DNA of 64,000 nucleotides from Candidatus Krumholzibacteriota bacterium. Lineage in GTDB: Bacteria; Krumholzibacteriota; Krumholzibacteriia; JAJRXK01. Of this stretch, positions 35,081-44,144 are shown piece by piece; position 1 is the stretch's first letter, and every line of letters begins with the position of its first letter. Under the pieces are notes generated by a model, which was not told where the DNA came from, ran no database searches, and saw nothing but the letters and a program-made list of their open reading frames with translations. The DNA lies in NCBI GenBank assembly GCA_029262065.1, contig JAJDAC010000007.1:1-64000 (forward strand), given 5' to 3'. A program made the translations under genes and the position numbers.

Positions 35081-35989
35081 TCACACGAGGTACCGATTGG
35101 AGCCGGTGAGCGAATCCAGCCACGAATGAATCAACGCGCGCGCCGCGCCTCCATGCCCTCTGGCGACCAGCCAACCCAGTGTGGCCAGTTCCTGCCCGAC
35201 CAGGCCCACGACAAGAGTCGGCCAGTGCCAGGGCTTCGCATGGCGTAGTAACAACTGTCGACGGGCCCGGCTCTGGTGGTACGTCTTGAACGGTGCCCAG
35301 GCTCCGCCCACCGTCGAACTCACCGCGTGATCCACGCGAGCGGCGGGAACGTAGCGTGCACCCCAGCCCGCCGCGTGAGCCCGTAGGCAGAAGTCGACAT
35401 CCTCGGAGTATATATAGAAAGATGGATCCAGGCCGCGCAGGCTTTTCCAGACCGTGCTTCGCACGGCCAAGCAGCACCCGGTGACCCAATCCGTGGCCCC
35501 CGCCGGATCATGGCGATCGTCGGCCGGCCGCCGGATAGCTCGGTGCCTCACCACGCCCCACCACCGATGGAATATCCCTCCGCCGTACCAGATCACGTTG
35601 GCGGGGCGCTCAAAGCAGATGCGCGGGCCGGCGATGCCCAAGCGCGGGGCGTCGTCCAGGGCTTTGGCCAAATGACGCAGCGCATCGGCGGAAACGGTAG
35701 CATCGTTGTTCAGCAACACCACCACGTCGGCTCCCAGCTCCAGCAATCGTTCGCACCCACGGTTGTTGCCCTCGGCGAATCGCAGATTGGTGTCGTTGCA
35801 CACCAGATCCACCTGGGGCCATCGGTCACGCAGATGCTCCACGCTACCATCGGTGCTGGCATTATCGACGACCACGAGAACAAAATCGGGATGATCGGAC
35901 GCGAGCACGCTGGCGATGCAGTCGTCGAGCAGATCGCGGCCGTTCCAGTTCAACACGACCACGCCTAGTCGAGGCAGCGGCACAGCCAT
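35081..35989 (-). CDS. GT2 glycosyltransferase (WbbL/rhamnosyltransferase type)
   Basis: A 302-residue GT2 enzyme. Motifs are VVVLNWNGRDLLDDC, LVVVDNASTDGS, the metal-binding region VVLLNNDATVS, TDWVTGCCLAVR and FYIYSEDVDFCLRA, the pattern of family 2 rhamnosyl- and related transferases that extend O-antigen-like chains. A C-terminal hydrophobic stretch (LVVGLVGQELATLGWLVA) suggests membrane association. The sugar transferred cannot be told from sequence. The ATG lies 5 bases after the stop of the next upstream gene. Confidence 0.85.
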   Translation of the reverse strand: MAVPLPRLGVVVLNWNGRDLLDDCIASVLASDHPDFVLVVVDNASTDGSVEHLRDRWPQVDLVCNDTNLRFAEGNNRGCERLLELGADVVVLLNNDATVSADALRHLAKALDDAPRLGIAGPRICFERPANVIWYGGGIFHRWWGVVRHRAIRRPADDRHDPAGATDWVTGCCLAVRSTVWKSLRGLDPSFYIYSEDVDFCLRAHAAGWGARYVPAARVDHAVSSTVGGAWAPFKTYHQSRARRQLLLRHAKPWHWPTLVVGLVGQELATLGWLVARGHGGAARALIHSWLDSLTGSNRYLV

Positions 35990-35994
35990 GACCG

Positions 35995-36969
35995 TCAGTC
36001 CTCGTGGCGAATCCGGTAGTGGGTCGTCGTGTCCTTGGAAGCAACCAACAGTTCGGCCACCAGTCCCAGGCTCACGAATTGGATGGCCACCAACAGGAAG
36101 GCGACCCCCATGAGCATGATCGGGCGCACGCGAAGGCCCGCGCCACCAATCCAGATCACCAGGAAATAGGCGCAGATAAGGCTACCCAACACGCCGAACA
36201 CGAGTGCGATGCGGCCAAAGAAGTGCAGCGGCGACGTGCGCTGGCGGGTAAGGAACAATACGGTCATCAAGTCGAACATGCCGTTCAGGAAGCGGTTGCG
36301 ACCAAACTTGGTTTCGCCGAAACGACGCGCCTCGTGCCGAACGCTGATCTCACCGACGCGAAAGCCCATGACATGCGCCAATACGGGAAGGTAGCGGTGC
36401 ATCTCCCCGTATACCTGAAGCGACCGGGCCACCTCCTGGCGATAGGCCTTCAGCCCGCAGTTGAAATCGTGCAGATCCAGGCCGCTGGCCATGCGGGTCA
36501 CCGCGTTGAACACCTTGCTGGTACTCGTCTTTATCAGGGGATCCTTGCGGTCGAACTTCCAGCCGCTGACCAGATCGTAGCCTTCGTCCAATTTGTCGAG
36601 CAAGGCCCCGATCTCGGCGGGGTCGTCCTGCAGGTCCGCGTCCATGGTGACCACCACGTTGCCCCGCGCGCGCTGGAAACCCACCGCCAACGCGGCCGAC
36701 TTGCCGTAGTTGCGCTGGAACGTCACACGACGCAGCTGCTCGCAACGCGTGCGAACTTCTTCGGCTACCCGGGTCGTTTCATCGGTGGAGCCGTCATCGA
36801 TCAGTAGGATTTCGTAGGCCGAGGTAACGCCATCGAGCGCCTCGACGATTCGGTCGATTAGCTCGGGCAGGCTTTCGGCTTCATTGAACGCCGGCACCAG
36901 GACCGTGAGATCCAGTTCGCCAGGGCCTTCGAACACCGGGCGTTGATGGGTTTGAGGCAACGTGGTCAC
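35995..36969 (-). CDS. GtrB/ArnC-like polyprenyl-phosphate glycosyltransferase (GT2 with two C-terminal membrane helices)
   Basis: About 324 residues. The N-terminal GT2 domain has LVPAFNEAESLPELI, LLIDDGSTDET, TMDADLQDDPAEI and DLHDFNCGLKAYR. Two C-terminal helices (ALVFGVLGSLICAYFLVIW and MGVAFLLVAIQFVSLGLV) are arranged as in GtrB and DPMS. Such proteins load a sugar on undecaprenyl phosphate. The GTG at 36969 overlaps the epimerase stop as GTGA and is preferred to the ATG at 36996. With the gene at 31807 this is the second polyprenyl-sugar synthase of the island. Confidence 0.88.
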   Translation of the reverse strand: MTTLPQTHQRPVFEGPGELDLTVLVPAFNEAESLPELIDRIVEALDGVTSAYEILLIDDGSTDETTRVAEEVRTRCEQLRRVTFQRNYGKSAALAVGFQRARGNVVVTMDADLQDDPAEIGALLDKLDEGYDLVSGWKFDRKDPLIKTSTSKVFNAVTRMASGLDLHDFNCGLKAYRQEVARSLQVYGEMHRYLPVLAHVMGFRVGEISVRHEARRFGETKFGRNRFLNGMFDLMTVLFLTRQRTSPLHFFGRIALVFGVLGSLICAYFLVIWIGGAGLRVRPIMLMGVAFLLVAIQFVSLGLVAELLVASKDTTTHYRIRHED

Positions 36970-37982
36970 GCCGCGGGTTCCCCCCGCATGTTCCATCGCA
37001 CCTGGGCGTCCAGGCCATCTTCCAGGGAAACGCCCGCCGCGAACCCCAGCTCATCACGCGCCAGCTGTCCGTCCGCGTAGGTATGGATTACGTCACCCTC
37101 GACGCGATCGCCGTATTCGATCTGGATGTCGTCGGCCAGCCCGTGGGCCACGGCCCGATCGCGCAGAATGGCCAGCGCGTCTCGCAGGGCAATGCGGCTG
37201 CCTCCACCCACGTTGTATACGGCTCCGCGACGGGGCGAATCGGCCGCCAACAGATTGGCCCGCAACGCGTCGGCCACGAACGTGAAGTCGCGCGTCTGAC
37301 TGCCATCGCCATAGATCTTCCACGGCTGGCCGGCGCGCGCCGCCTCCAGAAACTTCTGGAACGCCATGTCGGGCCGCTGACGCGGACCGTACACCGTAAA
37401 GTATCGCAGGCTGGTCGTCCGCAGACCGAAGTTCTCGGCGTACAGACCGCAAAGATGCTCGGCGGCCAGCTTCGTGACCCCGTAGGGACTGAACGGCTGC
37501 AAGTAGGATGTCTCGACCACCGGGTACGTGGGCTGATTGCCGTACACCGAACTGGAACTGCTGTACACCAGACAACGCGACTCACCGTCGGCCCGATCGA
37601 GTTGAAGCATGGCTTCCAGCAGGTTCTGCGTCGCGCGGATGTTGTAGGCCAGGTAGATGTCGAATTCGCGTCCCCACGATGCACGAACACCAGCCTGCGC
37701 CGCCATGTGGAAACACACCTGCCGATCGGCGAGCACGTCGCTCAGATCCAGATCATTCAGGTCGGCTTCGAGCAGTCGAAAACCCGGGTTCAACAACGCG
37801 TCAGATAGATTCCTGCGTTTACGCGCGGGGTCGTAGTAGTCAGTGAAACAATCAACGCCCACGACGTCGTGGCCGCCGGCCAGCAAAGCGTCCGTGAGCG
37901 AACTGCCCAGGAATCCGCCGCACCCAGTTACCAGTACACGACGCGGCGACGAACGCCACGCCGACGGAAGCTCTACGGTCAA
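36966..37982 (-). CDS. NAD-dependent nucleotide-sugar epimerase/dehydratase
   Basis: Extended SDR enzyme of 338 residues. It has the NAD loop TGCGGFLGSSL (20-29), SSSSSVYG (about 141-148) and catalytic Y167 and K171 in SPYGVTKLAAEHL. The segment GVRASWGREFDIYLAYN resembles UDP-glucuronate and UDP-glucose 4-epimerases of capsule clusters. It supplies a nucleotide sugar to the transferases around it; which one is not certain. The start is TTG, overlapping the DUF2723 gene stop as TTGA. Confidence 0.87.
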   Translation of the reverse strand: MTVELPSAWRSSPRRVLVTGCGGFLGSSLTDALLAGGHDVVGVDCFTDYYDPARKRRNLSDALLNPGFRLLEADLNDLDLSDVLADRQVCFHMAAQAGVRASWGREFDIYLAYNIRATQNLLEAMLQLDRADGESRCLVYSSSSSVYGNQPTYPVVETSYLQPFSPYGVTKLAAEHLCGLYAENFGLRTTSLRYFTVYGPRQRPDMAFQKFLEAARAGQPWKIYGDGSQTRDFTFVADALRANLLAADSPRRGAVYNVGGGSRIALRDALAILRDRAVAHGLADDIQIEYGDRVEGDVIHTYADGQLARDELGFAAGVSLEDGLDAQVRWNMRGEPAA

Positions 37983-40663
37983 CGATCCTCCTCGGGCACT
38001 TCGTCTTCCGGCGGCGGCGTGGGCGTGGGCTCGTCAACCGCCTCGTCGTCGAACGCACCCTCCTCACGCATCTTCCGGAAGGCACGAAGTTCGTTTTCGG
38101 CATCGAGGCGCGACTGCGGGTCACTGGCGCGCTCCACCCAGTCCTGCAGTATGCCCTCGGCCGTATCGTACTCTTGCTTGAACAGATGAGCGCGGAACAG
38201 CAATTCAATGTAGAGCGGTTCATCTTCGTCGGTGGCAAAGACCTCCTTGGCCCAATCCAGGGCCAGGTCGTCTTTTCGCAACGTAAACAGGTCTTCGCCC
38301 AACTGCGCCGCCATGGGCGCTGGATCGGCCAGCGATTTCACGAGCCTACGCCCGGCGTCCAACGCATCTTCGGGTCGGCCCGCCTGCAGGTAGATCTTGG
38401 GCAGCAGGTCCCCCACCACCGGAAACGTAGGGTCCATGCGATACGCCATTTCCGCACCTTCGAGCGCGAAATCGAAATTGTTGGCCAACGCTTCGAAGTA
38501 GCCGATGCGGCACAGAGCGGCCGGGTAGTTTCGCAACAGGTGACGCGAGTTGTGGTCTCGGTACACCGACCTGTCGATCATACCCTCGTCGTCGAGCATC
38601 CCGTCCAGGTCGTACACCTGCGTGAAGTTGTGCCAGATCTTGTCGGTATTCACGAACGGAAGGTCTTCGTCGGGATTGCGATTCGGCGTGAGTCGGTAGG
38701 CCAGACCCTCCATGGACATATATGGCACGAAGTCGCCGATGTTCTCGTTGGGTATGGTCACCGCGAAATAGATGTCCCGCTCCCAATTGTTCTCCCGAAC
38801 GATGTGCCACACCGTCATGTCACGCACGTAGAGAATCGACCCGTCATTGAACTGCACGGCCTGCAGCAGACCGCGGTAGTTGCGGTACTGGATGTCAGCT
38901 TCGCCCTGGATTTGTTCGTCGGACCAATTGATGGGGACCGACGGCTCGTAGTCGCGCAGCTGCTTGATATACCAGGGCAGATTGATCAAGCTCAGGTTCA
39001 CGACGCGAACGTCGCGACGGAACCCCTCCACTTCCTGCATGTACCACAGCGGAAAGGTATCGTTGTCACCGTTGGTGAAGATGATGGCGTTCTCGGAAAG
39101 ACCCGCCAGCAGGTTGTAGCCGTAGTCACGAGCCAACGTGTTGTTGTGGTAATTGTGCTGAAACCATTTGGGGTGACCATGCTCGCCACCTACGTTGGCC
39201 ATGAGAACCGGAAGCGTGGGCAACAGGAGCAACACTCCCGCCCACGTTGCCATGACCGGGCGACGAAGGTTGCTGCCCTTCAGCGCGAACCAACCCTCAC
39301 GCAACAGTCCACCGGCTCCCAATCCCAGGAAAAGCGCGGCGAACTGGAACGCCGCGAAATAGAAGTAGTCGCGATCACGCACTTCGTGATCGGTGAAGTT
39401 CAAGAGGATCATCAGACCCAGGGAGTTGATGAGCAGGGTGGTCAGGAAGCCCGAGAACAGGCGCCAGTTCCCGCGCAACTGGCAGTACAACCCGTACAAC
39501 CACAACGCCAGCGGCAACACGCGGTCGAACCACCCCGGGTTGGGCAGAAACGTAAACTGCTGCAGGTAACCCACCGCGCGGTTGCCCGCCAACGACGTAC
39601 CCTCGCCCCATACGCTCGTACCCCACAGGTGACCCAGCTGCCACCATATGGGCGCCTCGCGAACGGCCATATCGCGCGGCGGATACTGCTCGCGTCGCAG
39701 GACGGTCATCAGGCGATCGAACGTTTCGGGGTCGGTCTGGTTCACCATGGGATCCTGTCCCGCGCGAACCATCATGACCAGATGGACCGATAGGCCCAGG
39801 AAGAACAACGCAATACCGGCCAACGAGAACCAGGCACCGTGCGCGTGTTCGTCCTTGCTGCCCCAGGTCATGAGACGCCACAGCCCCAGGAGCGTGGCAC
39901 CCACCAGACAGGCAATGACAAACGCGTCGTGCGTGAACAACTCCATGATTCCGCGACTGCCGGTGTACCGCTCGGGCCCACGCATGGTGGACAGCACGAA
40001 AGCACCCATGGCTACGGCGACGATGAGAATGTCGATATTGCGCAGCGCTTTTCGATCGGCCAACAGGATGATGAGAACGGCGCCCGGAAACGCCAACACC
40101 GCACCCAGATGAAAGCCCACGGCCAGACCCATGAGATAGATGATCAGCAACATGAGCGTGGCCGAAGACTCGGTTTCGCGAACCTCCCACCAGCGCACCG
40201 ACAGGTACGCCGTGAACGCCAGGGTGAACGAAGCCAGGCTGTAGACCTCGGCTTCGATCGAGTTGGTCCAGAAGGTGGTGCTGAACGCCAGGAACAGGGC
40301 ACCGATGGCCGCGCCGGCTTTCACCAACCAAAGCGGCGTCGGCTCTTCACGGTGCTGCTCCCAATCGCAGTGGAGCCGCACCCCGGTCAGATAGGTCATG
40401 GCCACGGCCAAGGCGCCAAAGAACGCGCTCATGAGATTGATCTGGTAGGCAAACGAGATTCCCAACGGGATCAACCCGAACACCCGGCCCACCAGTACGA
40501 ACAGCGGCGTGCCCGGCTGGTGCGGAATGCCCAGCGTGTACGCCGTGGTGACGAACTCGCCACAGTCCCAGAAATTGATCGTGGGTGATGCCGTAGCCGC
40601 GTAGACCGCGAAGCTCACGACGAACAGCGCCAGGGCGACCAAACGGTTGGAATCTCTCAACAT
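37979..40663 (-). CDS. DUF2723 (TMEM260-like) GT-C membrane protein with TPR-like C-terminus
   Basis: An 894-residue polytopic membrane protein; the ATG at 40663 is preceded by AGGAG at good spacing and the long upstream frame is shadow. The N-terminus has TINFWDCGEFVTTAYTLG and HQPGTPLFVLVGRVF, the DUF2723 signature with the acidic GT-C motif. About twelve helices run to residue 510. A soluble extracytoplasmic part follows, with TNGDNDTFPLWYMQEVEG, then TPR-like helices (FALEGAEMAYRMDPTFP) and an acidic Pro-rich tail. The human DUF2723 homologue TMEM260 is a protein O-mannosyltransferase, so a mannose-type transfer from a polyprenyl carrier is a reasonable hypothesis. Confidence 0.85.
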   Translation of the reverse strand: MLRDSNRLVALALFVVSFAVYAATASPTINFWDCGEFVTTAYTLGIPHQPGTPLFVLVGRVFGLIPLGISFAYQINLMSAFFGALAVAMTYLTGVRLHCDWEQHREEPTPLWLVKAGAAIGALFLAFSTTFWTNSIEAEVYSLASFTLAFTAYLSVRWWEVRETESSATLMLLIIYLMGLAVGFHLGAVLAFPGAVLIILLADRKALRNIDILIVAVAMGAFVLSTMRGPERYTGSRGIMELFTHDAFVIACLVGATLLGLWRLMTWGSKDEHAHGAWFSLAGIALFFLGLSVHLVMMVRAGQDPMVNQTDPETFDRLMTVLRREQYPPRDMAVREAPIWWQLGHLWGTSVWGEGTSLAGNRAVGYLQQFTFLPNPGWFDRVLPLALWLYGLYCQLRGNWRLFSGFLTTLLINSLGLMILLNFTDHEVRDRDYFYFAAFQFAALFLGLGAGGLLREGWFALKGSNLRRPVMATWAGVLLLLPTLPVLMANVGGEHGHPKWFQHNYHNNTLARDYGYNLLAGLSENAIIFTNGDNDTFPLWYMQEVEGFRRDVRVVNLSLINLPWYIKQLRDYEPSVPINWSDEQIQGEADIQYRNYRGLLQAVQFNDGSILYVRDMTVWHIVRENNWERDIYFAVTIPNENIGDFVPYMSMEGLAYRLTPNRNPDEDLPFVNTDKIWHNFTQVYDLDGMLDDEGMIDRSVYRDHNSRHLLRNYPAALCRIGYFEALANNFDFALEGAEMAYRMDPTFPVVGDLLPKIYLQAGRPEDALDAGRRLVKSLADPAPMAAQLGEDLFTLRKDDLALDWAKEVFATDEDEPLYIELLFRAHLFKQEYDTAEGILQDWVERASDPQSRLDAENELRAFRKMREEGAFDDEAVDEPTPTPPPEDEVPEEDR

Positions 40664-40722
40664 CCAGCTCCTGCCTTCCTCGGCGGGCACCTTAGCACAG
40701 GCCCCGCCCGGCGGCGACGCGT

Positions 40723-41721
40723 CTAAGCCGTTGGCTCTGAATTGGTTCGAACTTTTCCGCCACGGCGACCTCGCAACATCTTCCAGGCAAAGATCAGCCC
40801 CCCGACGAGGCTCACCGCGACCTGGACCAGGAAGGTGGCCAACTCCATGACGAATGCCTCGCCGGCCCCGATACCGATGTTGGGCAGGAGACGGGTGGCG
40901 ACCCACTCCCGAAGCCCCAGACCGTTGAACGAGATGGGCAGGACAATGGCCACGCCCAGGGCCGGAACGAGAACGAAGAGTTCCTGCATACGCAAAAACC
41001 CCAGAGAGATTCCCAATTTCCACGCCACCAGCAGGTGGGTGGCCACGCGCAGCGACTGCACCAGCAGGGCCAGCAGGAACACGCGAGCCACAAAAGCCGG
41101 ATCCACGCGGAATCCGACCATCTCGTCCACCAACGCTCGCAGCCGCCCACGCGCACGACCGCGCGTCAAGCGATCGGCCAGGTCCGCGCCCCAGTGGCCG
41201 GCGCGGCGAGACAGGATCGCGGCGGTTCCGCCCAACACCGGCAACGCCACGACCAGCAACATCCACCAAGGAACCCCGGCCGGGGTGGGCCCGCCAAGGG
41301 TGACCGCGGCCACCAACGCCAGGGTGACCAGGGCCGACAGCCCCATGAGCCGGTCCAATAGCGTAGCCGCCACCGGCCGCGCCAACGTTCCCGTCTCCAG
41401 GGCCACGTCGGTCACCTTGACCAGATCGCCGCCGACGTTGGTGGGCAGGAAATTGTTGAAGAACAGACCCACCCAGTACGTGGCCTGCAGCCGACGCGGC
41501 GATACCGAAACGCCGGCGTGACGCATGAGCAGCGTCCATTGATAGGCGCCCAGTACCGAACTCAGGGCAAAGACCACGGCCGCGGGCCAGAGGGTTATCA
41601 GACGAAGCTCACCCAGTTGCGGCAATTCGCCGCGCAGGCGCGTGACGAGCCACAGCAACAACGCCAGGCTCACCGCCACGCGAAGCACAAACCACACCCT
41701 GGATCGAACGCGGGGGTTCAT
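40723..41721 (-). CDS. UPF0104/LPG-synthase-TM-like membrane protein
   Basis: A 332-residue protein with about eight membrane helices. It carries the family pattern YWVGLFFNNFLPTNVGGDLVK and ATLLDRLMGLSALVTLALV, and near the C-terminus PISFNGLGLREW, characteristic of the lysylphosphatidylglycerol synthase transmembrane (UPF0104) family. Members move or flip lipids, often lipid-linked sugars, in glycan clusters; a flippase-like role is inferred from context. The ATG at 41721 overlaps the stop of the GT4 gene as ATGA. Confidence 0.8.
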   Translation of the reverse strand: MNPRVRSRVWFVLRVAVSLALLLWLVTRLRGELPQLGELRLITLWPAAVVFALSSVLGAYQWTLLMRHAGVSVSPRRLQATYWVGLFFNNFLPTNVGGDLVKVTDVALETGTLARPVAATLLDRLMGLSALVTLALVAAVTLGGPTPAGVPWWMLLVVALPVLGGTAAILSRRAGHWGADLADRLTRGRARGRLRALVDEMVGFRVDPAFVARVFLLALLVQSLRVATHLLVAWKLGISLGFLRMQELFVLVPALGVAIVLPISFNGLGLREWVATRLLPNIGIGAGEAFVMELATFLVQVAVSLVGGLIFAWKMLRGRRGGKVRTNSEPTA

Positions 41722-42893
41722 CGCCGACCTTCCCGCACGCAACGCTGCAGCAGCGCTTCGGTGCGTTGGGCCGCTTCGTCCCAACTGAAGCCGCGGGCCC
41801 ACCGCACCGCGCTCTGGCTGAATGCCGTCCATCGCGCGTCATCGGTGAGCAGCGTGAGCGCCTTGCGCGCGAAATCATCGGCGTTACCATACTCGGCCAA
41901 CAATCCGGTCTCGCCGTCGCGCACCGAATCCACCAGACCCGGGCGCCGGCTCGCCACCACCGGAACCCCACACTCGTTGGCCTCGATGACGGTCAGACCC
42001 CAACCTTCCTTCGGGCTGGGATTCAGGAACAGATGCGTGCGGTAGAGCTGGTCGACGATTTGTTCCCGGGGCAGATAGCCGCGGAAGTGGACGTGGTCGG
42101 CGATGCCCAGCTTCACGGCCAGCTGGCGCAATCGCGGTTCGTCGGGTCCGTCGCCAATCACATGCAACTGCGCCTGCGGCAGCGTCTGCCGAATGCGAGC
42201 CAGCGCTTTGATGACCACGTCCACGCTCTTGTAGCGACGCAGGCGCCCCAGATGGATCAGGGTGGGATGTTCTTCGCGCGGCGGCGGGTCGTCGCGAATG
42301 TAGCGGTCATGGTCCATGCCACACTCGATCACTTCGATACGATCGCGCTCGATGCCACGCTCCACCAGGTCGTTGGCCGTGCTGTCGCTGATGGCCATGA
42401 ACCAGCTACGCCGGTAGACGCGGGGAATCGGCCATTCGTTCATCCACACGTAGGTGCCGGTCACCGGCCCCGCCTCGCGGTAGATCGTGCGCCCGAACAG
42501 ATGGGGTACGACCGCCAGCACGGGCAACGAGGTATGGAGCGGCGAGAAGAAGGGAATCTTGTTGATGTCGTCGACAACCACGTCGTAGTCGCGCTGCTTC
42601 AGCTCGTCGCGCAGCAGCAGGGGCAACACGAAGTTGCCCAATTTCCAGTGGCCACGGCGCCGATACCGAATGCCGTCGTCGGCCACCTCTTCCTTAACGG
42701 CTCCTTCGTAGTCACAGGCCAACCACGTGACCTCGTGGCCATTGGCTACCAGGCGACGCAGCAGCTCGTGCAGATGCACTTCAGCACCGCCCGCCATGGG
42801 ATCGTTGCGATCCCTCCAGTTCACGGCCAGGATTTTCAGTGAAGGCTCCCCGACGGCAACGTGCAGACTGCTACGCCGCCGCTCCCGAACCAC
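41718..42893 (-). CDS. GT4 (GT-B fold) glycosyltransferase
   Basis: About 373-391 residues. The N-terminal domain starts LKILAVNWRDRNDPMAGGAEVHLHEL with the acceptor-side GGAE. The C-terminal nucleotide-sugar domain has LIHLGRLRRYKSVDVVI, LHVIGDGPDEPRL and the E-x7-E motif PKEGWGLTVIEANECG. It is a retaining GT4 that likely adds an internal sugar of the glycan. The annotated start is GTG at 42893, overlapping the methyltransferase gene by 23 bases. An in-frame CTG at 42839 has GGGGAG six bases upstream and would begin exactly at the conserved KILAVNW. Confidence 0.88.
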   Translation of the reverse strand: MVRERRRSSLHVAVGEPSLKILAVNWRDRNDPMAGGAEVHLHELLRRLVANGHEVTWLACDYEGAVKEEVADDGIRYRRRGHWKLGNFVLPLLLRDELKQRDYDVVVDDINKIPFFSPLHTSLPVLAVVPHLFGRTIYREAGPVTGTYVWMNEWPIPRVYRRSWFMAISDSTANDLVERGIERDRIEVIECGMDHDRYIRDDPPPREEHPTLIHLGRLRRYKSVDVVIKALARIRQTLPQAQLHVIGDGPDEPRLRQLAVKLGIADHVHFRGYLPREQIVDQLYRTHLFLNPSPKEGWGLTVIEANECGVPVVASRRPGLVDSVRDGETGLLAEYGNADDFARKALTLLTDDARWTAFSQSAVRWARGFSWDEAAQRTEALLQRCVREGRR

Positions 42894-43677
42894 CGGACGT
42901 ACCGGGCTTGCGACCGATTACGCCGACGATGATGGTCGTATACAGTGATGCTCGACGTTGGCGAAACCACCGCCGCCAACTCTCGGCCACCTGAGAGAAG
43001 GGAAAGATCCCCTTCGGGTACATCGGAAGCCGCCAACCGACCGTAGTCAACAACACCTTGCGAACGGCACGGTAGACGAGATTGGGGACCATCCAATCCC
43101 CGTAGGACTGAACCGGCTCCAAGCCGGCCTCGCGCACGCGACCTTCCAGCTCGCCGATGGAGAACTCGGTTTCCCAACCCGCGAACCACTTGTCGATCCA
43201 CATGAGCATGTGCTTGCCCAGAGTGTAGTAGTGATAGCGTTGCGGAACATCGACCAGAAGATGACCACCTGGCTTCAGCACCCGCACGTTCTCGCGCAAC
43301 AGCGGCATGGGGTCGCGGAAATGCTCCAGCAGCCCCTGATGAAAGACCAGGTCGAATGTGCCATCGGCGAATGGCATGCGCGTGCCGTCTCCGCCCACCA
43401 CCTGGACGGTGGCCCCGGTCTCGTCGGCGGTCTTCTGGATGAGGCGTAGGCTTTCGGGTGCGTAGTCCAGCGTGACCACCTGGGCACCGGCGCGGGCCAG
43501 CGCCATGCTGTCACGTCCGGTTCCGGCCCCTACTTCCAGAATACGCAGACCGGTGGGATCCACGACGCCGAAGATCTCGCGCAGGATGCGGCCATCGTTG
43601 CCGTAGACATCGTCCAACGACAGGCGGTCGGCCTCCGACCAGAAGGCCTCCCAATGATCTCGTCTGGATTCGCGCAT
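42871..43677 (-). CDS. Class I SAM-dependent methyltransferase
   Basis: A 268-residue protein with the SAM-binding motif ILEVGAGTGRDSMALA, a downstream acidic VVTLDYAPESL, VVGGDGTRMPFADGTFDLV and the post-motif LRENVRVLKPGGHLLVDVP. The C-terminal 80 residues, with KWFAGWETEFSI, are less typical. The ATG at 43677 gives a sensible N-terminus (MRESRRDHWEAFW); a TTG at 43722 is the longer alternative. It is the first gene of the glycan island and probably O-methylates a sugar or a lipid-linked precursor. Target unknown. Confidence 0.82.
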   Translation of the reverse strand: MRESRRDHWEAFWSEADRLSLDDVYGNDGRILREIFGVVDPTGLRILEVGAGTGRDSMALARAGAQVVTLDYAPESLRLIQKTADETGATVQVVGGDGTRMPFADGTFDLVFHQGLLEHFRDPMPLLRENVRVLKPGGHLLVDVPQRYHYYTLGKHMLMWIDKWFAGWETEFSIGELEGRVREAGLEPVQSYGDWMVPNLVYRAVRKVLLTTVGWRLPMYPKGIFPFSQVAESWRRWFRQRRASLYTTIIVGVIGRKPGTSGGSGAAA

Positions 43678-43727
43678 CCGGGAAGTATAGGTGGCCCGGA
43701 GGAGGCCCGGCAAGCCCACCAATCGAG

Positions 43728-44144
43728 CTACGCGGACTGACTTTCGTCCGACTCGCGCTGAAGTCGAGCGAGCACGCCATTGACGAAACGGGCGGCGTCG
43801 TCACCGCTGAAGGTACGGGCCAGTTCCACGGCCTCGTTGATGGCCACCTTGGCCGGCACGCCTTCGAGCGTCATTTCGGCCGTGGCCAGGCGTAGGATGC
43901 AGCGCTCCACCGCCGAAACACGATCGGCACTCCAGCCGGTGAGCGCGGCGTCGACCTTCTTATCGAGTTGCTCGCGGTGCTCCTGCAACCGGGGACCCAT
44001 GTGCTCGACGTATTCCAATGCCTCGGGACTGGGATGACGACGTTCGATCTGGTCGGCAATGGTGCGAGCCAGGTCGCCATCGGTCAGATTGGCCGCGTAT
44101 AGAGCCTGTACGAGCAGCTCACGTGCCTTGTGCCGACGTCCCAC
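43728..44144 (-). CDS. nusB: Transcription antitermination factor NusB
   Basis: All-helical RNA-binding protein of 138 residues that, with NusE (S10), supports rRNA antitermination. It starts GRRHKARELLVQALYAANL, with the conserved arginine-rich first helix, and continues VAINEAVELARTFSGDDAARFVNGVLARL, the family's C-terminal signature. The GTG start at 44144 overlaps the ribH stop (TAGTG). The long frame upstream is the shadow of ribH. The ribH-nusB order is common in bacteria. Confidence 0.93.
   Translation of the reverse strand: MGRRHKARELLVQALYAANLTDGDLARTIADQIERRHPSPEALEYVEHMGPRLQEHREQLDKKVDAALTGWSADRVSAVERCILRLATAEMTLEGVPAKVAINEAVELARTFSGDDAARFVNGVLARLQRESDESQSA

Noticed and set aside
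40664-40722. Extended -10 promoter (TGCTAAGGT) before the DUF2723 gene
   Set aside because: No matching -35 element and the gap may simply be intra-operonic; too weak to list.
37979-41539. A 1,186-residue open frame containing the DUF2723 protein
   Set aside because: Residues before MLRDSNRL are low-complexity shadow of the UPF0104 gene; the ATG at 40663 has a good AGGAG.
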